A stretch of DNA of 60,435 nt from Gammaproteobacteria bacterium (GTDB lineage: Bacteria > Pseudomonadota > Gammaproteobacteria > DRLM01), in contig JAHFRV010000015.1 in NCBI GenBank assembly GCA_023266095.1, positions 1 through 60,435 on the forward strand. Reading direction: 5' to 3'. The notes below the pieces were generated by a model that had not been told where the DNA came from, did no database searches, and saw only the letters and a program-made list of their open reading frames with translations. The number at the start of each line of letters is the position of its first letter. Within the stretch, counting starts at the first letter, position 1. Below are positions 38,256 through 50,047 of this stretch, in pieces. The translations under genes and the position numbers were made by a program.

Positions 38256-39359
38256 TTAAGGCGATACTTCAAGCATGCGTTCCAGGGCAATGCGCGCATA
38301 GCATGCCTCTTCCGCCGGCACCTTGATCTGATTCACCACCTTGCCCTCCACCAGATTTTCCAAGACCCATAACAGGTGTTGGGGATTGATGCGAAACATG
38401 GTGGAACACATGCAAATGGTCGGCGACATGAAGTGCACCTGTTTGCTGTCGGCCTTGACCCGTTCGGCGAGGCGGTTGACGAGATTGAGTTCAGTGCCCA
38501 CCAGCCAGCGGCTGCCGGGTTCGGCCGCGGTGATGGTTCTCACGATGTATTCGGTCGAACCGACATAATCGGACTTCTGACAGACTTCGAAACTGCATTC
38601 AGGATGGGAAATGACTTTGCCTTGGGGATACTTGGCGCGGAAGGCGTCGATGTGCTGAGGCTGAAACATCTGGTGCACGGAACAGAAGCCCTTCCACAAA
38701 ATAATCTTGGACCATTTGATTTGCTCAGCTGTCAAACCGCCCATGGGTTGCGTGAAATCCCAAGTCACCATGTCTTCGAGCGGGATGCCCATGCCGTAGC
38801 CGGTGTTGCGGCCAAGGTGTTGATCCGGGAAAAACAGCACTTTTTCGCGCTGGCCGAAAGACCAGCTCAACACTTGCTTGGCATTGGACGAGGTGCAGAC
38901 GATGCCGCCGTGGCGGCCGCAAAACGCTTTGAGATCGGCGGCGGAATTGATGTAGGTCACCGGTGTGATCACTTGATCGGCATCACCCAACACCTCGTTC
39001 AATTCGCGCCAGGCGCGCTCCACTTTGGCGAGGTTGGCCATGTCGGCCATCGAACAACCAGCGGCCAGATCGGGCAAGATGGCAATCTGCTCGGGCCGCG
39101 ACAGGATGTCGGCGACCTCGGCCATGAAATGCACGCCGCAGAATACGATGTATTCGGCATTCGACTGCGCCGCCATGCGCGACAACTTCAACGAATCGCC
39201 AGAAATATCCGCGTGACGAAACACTTCTTCGCGCTGGTAGTGATGGCCGAGAATCACCGCCCGTCCGCCGAGTTTTTGTTTGGCGGCGACGATGCGCGTA
39301 TCGATCTCGGCTTCACTGAGCTCGGCAAATTGCTGGACTGCGAGTGCGTTGGCGGCCAT
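38256..39359 (-). CDS. nadA: Quinolinate synthase
   Basis: It condenses iminoaspartate with dihydroxyacetone phosphate to quinolinate for NAD synthesis, using a [4Fe-4S] cluster. Visible are AVILGHHYQREEVFRHADIS, SNAEYIVFCGVHFMAE (first Cys ligand), PDLAAGCSMADMA, GIVCTSSNAKQVL (second Cys), FFPDQHLGRNTG, HPECSFEV and ICMCSTMFRINPQHLLWVLE (third Cys). Length (367) fits the longer NadA type. It is transcribed alone on the minus strand. Confidence 0.97.
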   Translation of the reverse strand: MAANALAVQQFAELSEAEIDTRIVAAKQKLGGRAVILGHHYQREEVFRHADISGDSLKLSRMAAQSNAEYIVFCGVHFMAEVADILSRPEQIAILPDLAAGCSMADMANLAKVERAWRELNEVLGDADQVITPVTYINSAADLKAFCGRHGGIVCTSSNAKQVLSWSFGQREKVLFFPDQHLGRNTGYGMGIPLEDMVTWDFTQPMGGLTAEQIKWSKIILWKGFCSVHQMFQPQHIDAFRAKYPQGKVISHPECSFEVCQKSDYVGSTEYIVRTITAAEPGSRWLVGTELNLVNRLAERVKADSKQVHFMSPTICMCSTMFRINPQHLLWVLENLVEGKVVNQIKVPAEEACYARIALERMLEVSP

Positions 39360-39519
39360 GTTTACAACCTAATCGTTACCCGAAGTTTGGTGGGATACGC
39401 TGCGTAGCCCTCCCCACATTAATTCACTACATCGATCATGTGACGCAGTGAACCTCAACCACCACATAGATTCACTCTAAAGCCTATCGTTCCCTGCATG
39501 CAAGGAATATATGCCGGTT

Positions 39520-41310
<1,791 letters not shown>

Positions 41311-41369
41311 CTTGTGTTCCCGATTTATAAATTAGATCGGCGTTTTCGCCGCCGTGAAGGGGGCCAATG

Positions 41370-42011
41370 TTACTTTTTGAGTGAAATTTCCGCAATGGCA
41401 GCCGGATTGGTGCGCCATTTGGGCACGACCACTCCCATGGAAATGATCATTTTCAGGCCTTCATCCACACTCATGTCCAACTCGACCACGTCCTTGCTCG
41501 GTAACATGAGAAAAAAACCCGAGGTGGGGTTGGGTGTAGTCGGCACGTAGACGCTGATGACTTCTTCACCGGTCTTGGCCTGGGCCTCACCCATTTCGGT
41601 ACCGGTCTGAAAGGCCAGTGTCCAGGCCCCGCGGCGAGGATATTCTATCAACAGGACTTTGCGGAAGGATTGTCCGCCAGTGCTGAGCAGGGTTTCGGAA
41701 AGTTGCTTAACACTCGCATAAATGGAACGCACCAAGGGTATGCGATTCAGAATCGATTCCCAAGCCGCCAATATTTGCTGGCCGAAGAAGTGGGCCATGA
41801 TCACCCCGGTAGTCAGGATCACCAATACCGACAACAACACGCCCAAACCCGGAATGTGAAAACCCAGTAAATGGTCGGGGCGGAAGGCCTCAGGCAACAG
41901 CAGCAGGGTTTGATCCATGGTGTCGACCAGCAGCTTGACCACCAGCACGGTGACACCCAGCGGCAGCCACACCAGCAAACCGGTAATTAAATAGCGACGT
42001 ATTCTGGTCAT
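41370..42011 (-). CDS. DUF502 family membrane protein
   Basis: The 213-residue protein has two membrane segments (YLITGLLVWLPLGVTVLVV and LGVLLSVLVILTTGVIMAHF), then IPLVRSIYASVKQLSETL, FRKVLLIEYPRRGAWTLAF and VYVPTTPNPTSGFFLMLPSK, the hallmark order of DUF502. Its function is unknown. It starts 12 bases after the fmdB-like stop and is followed by aspS, a conserved neighbourhood. Confidence 0.92.
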   Translation of the reverse strand: MTRIRRYLITGLLVWLPLGVTVLVVKLLVDTMDQTLLLLPEAFRPDHLLGFHIPGLGVLLSVLVILTTGVIMAHFFGQQILAAWESILNRIPLVRSIYASVKQLSETLLSTGGQSFRKVLLIEYPRRGAWTLAFQTGTEMGEAQAKTGEEVISVYVPTTPNPTSGFFLMLPSKDVVELDMSVDEGLKMIISMGVVVPKWRTNPAAIAEISLKK

Positions 42012-42023
42012 CTCACAACAGCC

Positions 42024-42296
42024 TTATTCAGTGGTAGATGCGGCAACAGCCGGTGCGGGCGTGGCGCTCGCCCCCGCCTCCGGCGCCTTGTCTGCGGCCG
42101 CGGGTTTTTTACCGCTGCCTTTGAAATCGGTAGCGTACCAGCCATTCCCCTTGAGCTGAAAACCAGCCGCCGAAATCAACTTACGTAATGTTGGCTGATG
42201 GCATTCCGGACACTCGCTAAGTGGCGCTTCACTCATCTTTTGCATAGTTTCCAAACGATGCTGGCAGGCCGCACACTCATACTCATATATAGGCAT
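42024..42296 (-). CDS. FmdB-family zinc ribbon protein
   Basis: The 90-residue protein begins MPIYEYECAACQHRLE with the first Cys pair and has the second in LSECPECHQPTLRKLIS, the FmdB/CxxC_CxxC_SSSS zinc ribbon. It then has GFQLKGNGWYATDFK and an Ala/Pro-rich tail. It is a regulator-like protein of unknown target. It is first in the run with the DUF502 gene and aspS. Confidence 0.93.
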   Translation of the reverse strand: MPIYEYECAACQHRLETMQKMSEAPLSECPECHQPTLRKLISAAGFQLKGNGWYATDFKGSGKKPAAADKAPEAGASATPAPAVAASTTE

Positions 42297-42511
42297 GATA
42301 AATCTCCGGTTTTTACATTTCTTGTGCCGTCAACGGCACCCAAATAGATATTATCTTACTAATTTGATTAAGTATTTTTCCACAAATCATTCTTGCATAA
42401 TTCACTTATAGCTACTAATGTTAAACACGTAATGCATTACACGTATTAATAGCCTGGGAATTTTACTCAACAATTCCGTCAATTTTCCTATATAAATTTA
42501 GGAGTACAACC

Positions 42512-42616
42512 ATGACTACCCAAAGACTCATTTCCTCGGACGACTGGCCCATTTGCGTCGGCCTCATCGCCATCTTTATATTCTTAGGATTCGTATTCAG
42601 CGCCGTGACTTTGTAA
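42512..42616 (+). CDS. 34-residue single-span membrane protein
   Basis: ATG 42512 has GGAG 8 bases upstream and opens a frame of 34 codons, MTTQRLISSDDWPICVG then LIAIFIFLGFVFSAVTL, ending at TAA 42614. The charged N-terminus followed by one hydrophobic helix is typical of small membrane proteins. I do not recognise a family. A strong terminator-like hairpin follows at 42671, which supports a short independent transcript. Confidence 0.55.
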   Translation: MTTQRLISSDDWPICVGLIAIFIFLGFVFSAVTL

Positions 42617-42670
42617 AGACTGACGGCTGGCGGGTCATCGCCAGGCAGGTAAGCGTATTTATCATCCCTA

Positions 42671-42705
42671 CAAACGGCGGGGCTGTCGTGGTACCCCGCC
42701 GTTTG
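42671..42705 (+). terminator. Terminator-like hairpin after the small membrane protein
   Basis: A perfect 12-bp stem CAAACGGCGGGG / CCCCGCCGTTTG has an 11-base loop. There is no T run after it. It lies 54 bases after the small gene. Confidence 0.6.
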
Positions 42706-42887
42706 CAGCAAACGCCGCCCTGCGTGCGCTTATGTTTCATCGAGCGCGATGCCTTTCAAGATCGGCGGTCAGCGTCGCGGCGGTCTACCGTCCGGCTGGA
42801 TAGCATTACCCCCCACTTTTTCAAGACCGACCATTATAGCCCACCACGGGTTTCCACCCAGCACCTTGTTACGGGTACACTGCGCGC

Positions 42888-44705
42888 ATGCGTCCATCCA
42901 GTAGCCCCACCCCCACCGGTCGCCAAGACTGGCGAGCCATCCGCACTCTATTACCCTACCTCTGGGAATACCGCACCCGGGTGATGTGGGCCATGGGCTG
43001 TCTGATCCTCGCCAAAGCCGCTACCGTTGCCATTCCCTTGATGCTCAAAGGCATCGTCGATCAGCTGGACGTCGCCCACAATCCGGTGCTGATCCTGCCC
43101 GTCGCTTTTTTGATCGGCTACGGTGCCATGCGCCTCGCGAGTTCAGCCTTCGGCGAGCTGCGCGATGCCATTTTCGCCAAAGTCACTCAACGAGCCATCC
43201 GCCGGGTCGCTCTGCAAGTCTTCCGTCATCTGCACAAACTCGCTCTCAAATTCCATTTGGAGCGTCAGACCGGCGGCGTATCGCGCGACATCGAACGCGG
43301 CTCGCGCGGCATCAGCTTTCTGCTGACTTTTATGCTGTTCAATGTCATTCCCACCCTGGTCGAGATCGGACTGGTGGCCTTGATCCTGTTCATCAATTAT
43401 CAAGCCTCATTCGCGATCATCACCTTCGCCACCGTGACGCTGTATATCGTGTTCACCCTGATCACCACTGAGTGGCGCATGAAGTTCCGCCGTCAGATGA
43501 ATGAGATGGACTCCAAGGCCAACACCCGCGCCATCGACAGCCTGCTCAACTACGAAACGGTGAAATATTTCGGCAACGAGGACTACGAGGCCCGTCGCTA
43601 CGATGAGAATCTCGCAGTGTGGGAACAGGCCGCGGTGCGCAATCAGACCTCGCTGTCCTTTCTCAACTTCGGCCAAGGCGCGATCATCGCCGCCGGCATC
43701 ACCTGGCTGATGTTCCTCGCCGCCGAAGGCGTAGTGGCCAAGACGCTGACCATGGGCGACCTGGTGCTGATCAACGCGTATTTATTGCAATTGTTTATTC
43801 CCATGAACTTCCTCGGCTTCGTCTACCGCGAGATCAAACACTCGCTGGCCGATATGGAAAAGATGTTCAGCCTGCTCGATCAGAATGCCGACGTCAGCGA
43901 CAAATCCGACGCCAAAGAACTCATCGTCGGCGACGGCGCCGTGCGTTTCGAGGCTGTGAACTTCGGCTACACACCGCAGCGCCAAATCCTCTTCGAGGTC
44001 GACTTCGATATACCCGCCGGCCACAAAGTGGCGGTGGTGGGCCACAGCGGCTCCGGCAAATCCACTCTTGCCCGCCTGTTGTTCCGTTTTTACGATGTGA
44101 ACGGCGGCCGGATAACGATCAATGGCCAGGACATCCGCGGCGTAAGGCAGCACAGCCTGCGCGCCGCTATCGGCATCGTGCCGCAGGACACCGTACTGTT
44201 CAACGACACGCTTTACTACAACATCCAGTACGCCAAACCGGATGCGCCGCGCGAGGACGTGATCCGCGCCGCCCAGATGGCCCACATCCACGACTTCATC
44301 GAGTCGCTGCCGGAAGGGTATGACACCCAAGTCGGCGAACGCGGCCTCAAACTCTCGGGCGGCGAAAAACAGCGCGTCGCCATCGCCCGCGTCATTTTAA
44401 AAAATCCGCGTATCCTGATCTTCGATGAAGCCACCTCGGCGCTCGACTCCAAATCGGAACAAGCCATCCTCGCCGAACTGCGCAACGTCGCCACCGATCA
44501 CACCACCCTGGTGATCGCCCACCGCCTCTCCACCATCATCGACGCCGAACAAATCCTGGTAATGGATCACGGCCGCATCATCGAGCGCGGCAACCACCAA
44601 GCGCTACTCGCCAGCGGCGGCAGTTATGCCCAGATGTGGGCGCTGCAACAGGAGGAGCGGAAAAAGGGCGCGGTGGAATCCACTGCCTCTTTGGCAGTCG
44701 ACTGA
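42888..44705 (+). CDS. ABC transporter, fused permease and ATPase (Atm1/HMT type)
   Basis: The 605-residue half-transporter has six membrane segments (residues ~25-310) containing FHLERQTGGVSRDIERGSRG and FGNEDYEARRYDENL (NYETVKYFGNE is typical of Atm1/HMT1 mitochondrial-type exporters). The ATPase has Walker A VVGHSGSGKSTLARLLFRF, Q-loop GIVPQDTVLFNDT, signature KLSGGEKQRVAIAR, Walker B ILIFDEATSALDSKSE and an IAHRLST switch. Relatives export glutathione-linked metals or persulfides from the cytosol. It is transcribed alone; no clear terminator follows. Confidence 0.93.
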   Translation: MRPSSSPTPTGRQDWRAIRTLLPYLWEYRTRVMWAMGCLILAKAATVAIPLMLKGIVDQLDVAHNPVLILPVAFLIGYGAMRLASSAFGELRDAIFAKVTQRAIRRVALQVFRHLHKLALKFHLERQTGGVSRDIERGSRGISFLLTFMLFNVIPTLVEIGLVALILFINYQASFAIITFATVTLYIVFTLITTEWRMKFRRQMNEMDSKANTRAIDSLLNYETVKYFGNEDYEARRYDENLAVWEQAAVRNQTSLSFLNFGQGAIIAAGITWLMFLAAEGVVAKTLTMGDLVLINAYLLQLFIPMNFLGFVYREIKHSLADMEKMFSLLDQNADVSDKSDAKELIVGDGAVRFEAVNFGYTPQRQILFEVDFDIPAGHKVAVVGHSGSGKSTLARLLFRFYDVNGGRITINGQDIRGVRQHSLRAAIGIVPQDTVLFNDTLYYNIQYAKPDAPREDVIRAAQMAHIHDFIESLPEGYDTQVGERGLKLSGGEKQRVAIARVILKNPRILIFDEATSALDSKSEQAILAELRNVATDHTTLVIAHRLSTIIDAEQILVMDHGRIIERGNHQALLASGGSYAQMWALQQEERKKGAVESTASLAVD

Positions 44706-45005
44706 GGAAAATCGGTCACAGAGACGTTATGGAAATCCTGAATGATTCCTACCACGTCAGCCCGGTGAAGCCGCAAACCGGCAATATCGATATGGGCGCT
44801 GGGACTGGGCCGCGCTGCTCCCGTATGATCCGCGCTTTGACGGTTATCAGCGCGCCGGGAACTACGCTACGAAACAGTCTGCAGCGCCTGGACTGATGAC
44901 AACAAACTCTGCGAACGTCTTACCGTCTTTCAAAGACGATGTGATGGGCCGTGCCTTCTCATTTTTATACTCGGCGGCATATCCCTGCGTCTATTCACTC
45001 CCTCC
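44706..45005. other. Gap of ~300 bases with a possible gene fragment
   Basis: A plus-strand frame near 44793-44890 reads DWAALLPYDPRFDGYQRAGN and looks protein-like, but has no start or ribosome site. It may be a decayed gene end. The family is unknown. Confidence 0.25.
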
Positions 45006-48000
45006 TCAAAAGCGACGCAGGACGCCGATGCGCGGCACGAGAAATTCCGTATCGCTGCCGCTGGTGAAGATGAGATGGTAGTCGACGCCCGCCTCAATGC
45101 TCCAGTATCGATCGATGTTGTAGTCCACACCCAGACCGCCATTGCCGCCAACGCGGATTGAGCCGCTCTCCGGAATATAGATGCCTAGACCGGCGGTGAT
45201 GTAAGGCCGCAGACCTTGGGGCGTGAAAGCGTATTTGACATTAGCGGTGAGACTCCACCAATAGGTGTCACTGACTGCCGTCGTGTCACCCTTGAAGGCG
45301 TGATAAGCCGCGGCGCCGACAAAAGAGAGTTGCGGTGTGACATGGTAATCGAGGTCCAGGGCAAGACTGTAGTCGCCGTCGTAGAGATTGTTCAGCGAGC
45401 CCCGCGGGATGGTGGCACCGAGATGCAAGCTCAAATCAAGACGTCGCTGCGCAGGTAGTTTGGAGGCCGAGCCTGCGTAAAGCCGCTGATCCAGCACGAC
45501 GACACTGATGTCGGGATCGGCAGCGGTGGGCACCTCCAACCAGGCCTCGTACGCGCCATCGAGGAGATCGCGAATATCCGATGCCACGCTACCGGGCGCC
45601 ACGGTGATGTGGATGCGATCGGCGTAGTCCGGTCCCAGATAGTTGCCGTGCGCATCCAACGGCTCTATGCGCAAACGCAGGCGATCGACATCGCTACCCA
45701 CGATGCGCTCGATCACGCTCAGGTCCGAGGTGTCGATGTCGGCCTGCGCAAATTCGATCAGCGTGGATAGGGTTTCGGTGCGCGTATAAGGGCCAATGTC
45801 CGGGTGTTCACCGGCGATGGTAAATTCCACCGTGTAGATGCCGGGCACGTCGGTATCGGCAAAGCTCGCGACGTAAAAGCCGTTGCTGTGATGGACCAGC
45901 GGGATTTCTCTGACCAGGGACTGCACCTTGTCCCAGAACCCGGGTGTTTGCAGCAGCCGTTCCAGTTTCAACTGCCCGCCGGTGGCGGCAGGCTCACCGC
46001 CGTCACTCGGACCCGGCGTGGGTGTGGTCGACAGCAGCGTGCCCAGACCTTGCCCCGGCGTGCGGATGCGTGCAATAGCGGTTCCCGCGTCGGTGAGTGC
46101 CTCTCCATTCACGCTCAGGCGCGCCAGTAGTTGCAGCGGCTCACCGAGCTTGGGCCGGTTGCCTAGGGAGAATACATAATCCAGACCTGCCTCGTCGGCG
46201 ATGGCGGCGGCCTCGTAATGCTCGCCTTTGACCCCGCTGAGAGATATCTGCCACGGCCCTTGCGGCAGCACATGGATGCCACGCATGGCGGGAATGTCGG
46301 CCAGGTCGAGGGAGAAAATCCGATAGTAATCGCCGCGCACAAGCTGGCCGTATTGAATCAGGTCGCGGCCGTCCTTTGCTATGCCGGTGATCTCCACGGG
46401 GGTTTGGCCGCGTTGCCAACTCACCTTGAAAAACAGCCGCCGCGTACTGCTGCTGACCACAAAACTCTCGGCCTGTGTCGTCGATCTCAATTGGCCGTGG
46501 CGATAATCGATGAGCTGCGGGCTGGCCTCCCGCAACGCATCGACCAGTTGCTCCACATAGAAGCGCCGCAGATCGTCGTCGGGGGCGACGGTAAATTGGC
46601 TCACCCCACCGGTCGCCGTGGCGATATCGGTGAGCAGCGCGACGAAGGGATCGGTCGCTCCGACGCCGATGGTGTTTATCTTGCGGTCGAGGTCGATATC
46701 GAGCGCGGTGGGCGGGACGGTCGGATCGACGTCGGAATTAGTGCGGCCGGGTTGGTTGTCGATGTGCAGCTCGGCGTCGCTGCGCACCACCATGGGATTG
46801 ACGTTTTGCATGCCGTCGGTGAAGAGAATGACGTTGCGCGGCCGCGTCGCGTCCGTCAACCGATTGATGGCGGATTGCAGGCCCCCGCCCATGGGCGTGA
46901 GATTGCGCGTCACGGTCGTCTGCGCCTGCACATCCGCAATCACCGCGCCGGCGTTGTCCGGCACCGTGAACAGCGCATCACCGGCGACGGTGAACTCCCG
47001 CACCGACAGGTTCTGGAAATAGGTGACGCCGAGGCGGTGTTCGGGCACCGCCATGCGGCTCCACAGCTGCACGAAGATTTCCACGGCATCCTTCAATACC
47101 TGAAGCTTGGGCGCGCAGGTCGGACAGGCCGGCGACAGCATGCTGCCGGAGAGTTCCAAGACCAGCATGACGTCCACGGGGTTTTGCGCCGTCAGGGGTT
47201 GCGCCGGCGAATACACCAGCGAATAACGCTGCGGCCCTTCGGCCACCGAGTGACCGCTGACGGTGACGGTGTAGGTCGCGCCAGCCGCGGGTGGTGTGAC
47301 CACCACCTGCTCCAGATTGTTGAGGTGGTCCTCCCTATCCTGACGTGCGTTGTCGGCGGGATGGGCCGCGTCCAGTGTCCAGGGAAAATAGCGCGTGCCG
47401 GCGGCGTCAGTAATCACCAGGTCAAGATCGTTCACCAAGGCCACGGCCGCGCCCGGCAGGGCTGGCGCGTCGTCCCACGCCAGCGTGAAGCGGGCCGGGC
47501 CGCCGCCAGCGGGCACAGTGAAGGAATAGGGTACCGTCTGACCGTCATCCACCTGATCCTCGATTACCGATTGGTCATGGATCAAATCGATTGCATCGTT
47601 GATATGCAACAGGCCATAGCCCGAGGCGTAGTCCGGCCCCGGGTTGTAGGTAGTGGCGTCGTCCATATCCAGGGCGCTGTGCACCAGCAGGGACTTGACC
47701 GTGGACGGCAGCGGATCACTTAAGCCGGGAAACTGATCGCGCCAGGCCTGGATCAACAAGGCCACGGCGGCGGAGGTCTGCCCGTGGCGACCGTAGTTCG
47801 CCACGGTAGTGTCGTAATAGGTGGTGAGATAGCCTTGCGCCGTCGCGTCCCACACGGAAATGCCGGCGCTGTTGGTGCCGTTGTGGTGGCCCGAGGCGAC
47901 CAGCTCGGGCTTGATACGCCCATCGGCCAAAGGGCCCCAGCTGCTGTAGGCGCTCATACGGTTGTTGGCCGCCGGCGCCGAATCCACGGCGCCGATGACC

Positions 48001-49285
48001 AGGATGTTCTTGGCCGCCTTGGGCGAGTTGATCGAGCCGTAATTGCGAAAGGGGGCGGCGTGATCCACCGTGCACCCGTCCAGCACGTCGGCGCCGGCGG
48101 CTGAGTCCCACCAGCCGTCGCGCTCGTTGCCGGCCGAGAAGACGATGCTCAGCGGGCGCTCGAAACCCTCGGCAGACTCACCGCGAACAGCCGCGTCCAA
48201 TATTGGACTGAGATCGATATACTCACCATAAGGATAGGCGGCGCAACCGCCGATGCGGCCCCAGGCATTGCTGACCACCACCGCCCGATGGGTGTTAACG
48301 GCGGTCTGCAGGTCACCGAAATAGTTGGCGTCCTCGGCCGCGGTGTCGGCATCTTTATAGGCATGGCTGTACAGGGTCGAGGCCGGCGCCATGCCGCGAT
48401 AACGCTCGGCGTTGGCGCCCGCCTCGCCGTCACCGGCAATGAAACCCGCGGTCATGGTCGGATGAAAGTTAGCCATGTCAGTCGGATCGGTGTCGCCCTT
48501 ATGGGCGCGCGCCACACCGCCGGTGGTGAAATCCGGATGGTTCCAATTGGCATGCTGGTATTCGAGCACGCCGATGACCACACCGTCGCCGTCACCGCTG
48601 GCGGCCTGCACGACATCCACCCGCGGGTGTTGGCGTGCTCTGTCCGCCTCCGGTCGAGCGGGTGGGGCACTGGCTTCGATCCACTGCACCGCATCGTCGG
48701 CCGCCAGGTCACCCACGGCTGTTTGCGGCACGAGTACCACAAAGCGGCGCAGCTGCGGATAGCTCTCGGCAATCACCACACCCGAGTCCTCGAGGCGGCC
48801 GCGCAACGCCTTGCCTTCGGCATCGGCGAAATACGTAACGACTAACCGCAGGCGACCCTCCGCCTCACGGGCCCCTGGCCAGACACGCCCGGCGCGCAGT
48901 CCAGGCTCCAGCTTGTCCTCCGGCTCGATCGCACCGACCCAACGCAGCTTGGACAAGGCCGGATGCCCGCGGCCAAACTCACCGGCACCGAGGCGAACCA
49001 GGTGTTGTGCGGGACATAGTTCAACAGCTGCACCCCCGCCTGTTGCAAAGCAAACTTCTGCTCCGCGTCGGGGATGCGTTCGAACTGGAGCAGCATATGC
49101 ACACGCTCGCCTTTGGCGCGCGCGATGACGGTATTAAACGCAATGGGTCGATCGGCGGGCGGTGAAAACTTACGGGACTTGAGTTGTATCTCCAAGACAT
49201 TTTGCCCAAGGGGCTTACCATAGACCAAGCCGAGCGGTTCGACCAGAAAGAGTCCGATGATTACAGTAAACAATACGCGTTTCAT
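45006..49285 (-). pseudogene. S8 protease-VWA-outer membrane barrel protein, split by one frameshift
   Basis: The first frame starts at ATG 49283-49285 with a signal peptide (VLFTVIIGLFLVEPLGLVYG). It reads to VSLAAG and then shifts at about 48960; the second frame continues HPALSKLRWVGAIEPEDKLE to the stop at 45006, giving about 1,420 residues in all. Counting from the in-frame Met at 48956, the S8 domain has IGVLEYQHANWNHPD (Glu132 where Asp is expected), FHPTMTAGFIAG (His165), FSAGNE (Asn276) and HGQTSAAVALL (Ser395). A beta-sandwich follows (~465-585), then a VWA domain (~593-790) with ELSGS (Glu601), linker domains, and a 160-residue C-terminal barrel with alternating aromatic strands ending VLRRF. 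The whole looks like a secreted, outer-membrane-anchored protease. The frameshift may be a sequencing error. Confidence 0.8.
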
Positions 49286-50047
49286 CTTGGTGTCTCCCAT
49301 CCTTGACTATCTGGGTCGGCAGTCAGATGAATAGTCGCGTCTCTATTGGCGCGGGTGTCGTCACTCTTCAGCCTCGCTGATCAATGTAAACAAAGATGAG
49401 GAGGCTCCTGGCGCGCGCATCACCGGATACCGGTCTTGTTCAATCCGTTGTGATTTTGTGAACCCTTTTTATAACCATAGTTGACCAGGCAGAAACTGCA
49501 ACGACAATGTGTGAGACGGTGTGTCGTTTAAGTGGCCGGCGATAAATCCCGCGTTTTCCCGGCCGAAAGATAGCCTGTGGACGTATTCTCCAGGCGTGCG
49601 GGAAGGCGACGACACGCAGCATAAAATGAAAATCGTTATCGACAAAATACTCGATCAAGCAGAGGTGGTATCGACGCAACCTCTTCTTGAAGAGCAAGAC
49701 CACCATCACAATCATCGACGCGAGTCTCCAAATGGCAGAATCGCCTACTTGAATATTCGTGAACAAGCGGCGTCTTAGCGTCAATATGAAATGGACCTAT
49801 CTCAAAAGCGGATTAACCAAAATCCTGTCATAGATGACACCACGACAATTGCGATATTTCCCGAAAAATACTGATGTCGAGGATGATTCATCAAATTGTT
49901 TTTAGCCTCCATTTCAATTTTGAGATAGGTTCATAGAAAAACGGGGATTCCTTATCTTCGGTTCTGCACCACTCCCATGGAGATGATGCGGAAAATCAAC
50001 TTTGATCGGAGCACCCCACCTATTAACCCGGCAATCAATTACATGAA
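49286..50047. other. Gap of ~760 bases containing a MITE-like element
   Basis: No gene I can support. Overlapping open frames at 49440-49784 occur on both strands without ribosome sites. The element at 49791-49934 is described separately. Confidence 0.4.
49791..49934. mobile_element. 144-bp MITE-like element with 17-bp terminal inverted repeats
   Basis: ATGGACCTATCTCAAAA at the left end and the reverse complement of ATGAACCTATCTCAAAA at the right end match at 16 of 17 positions. The interior is AT-rich and non-coding. No obvious target duplication is seen. The parent IS is not in the window. Confidence 0.65.

Noticed and set aside
38376-39407. 343-codon open frame on the plus strand across nadA
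   Set aside because: It is antisense to intact nadA with no ribosome site or family motif.
46218-47723. 501-codon open frame on the plus strand across the protease gene
   Set aside because: Antisense shadow of the S8-VWA gene; composition is His/Gly/Arg-rich without domains.
49440-49784. Open frames on both strands before the MITE-like element
   Set aside because: Neither has a ribosome site or recognisable residues, and they overlap each other.
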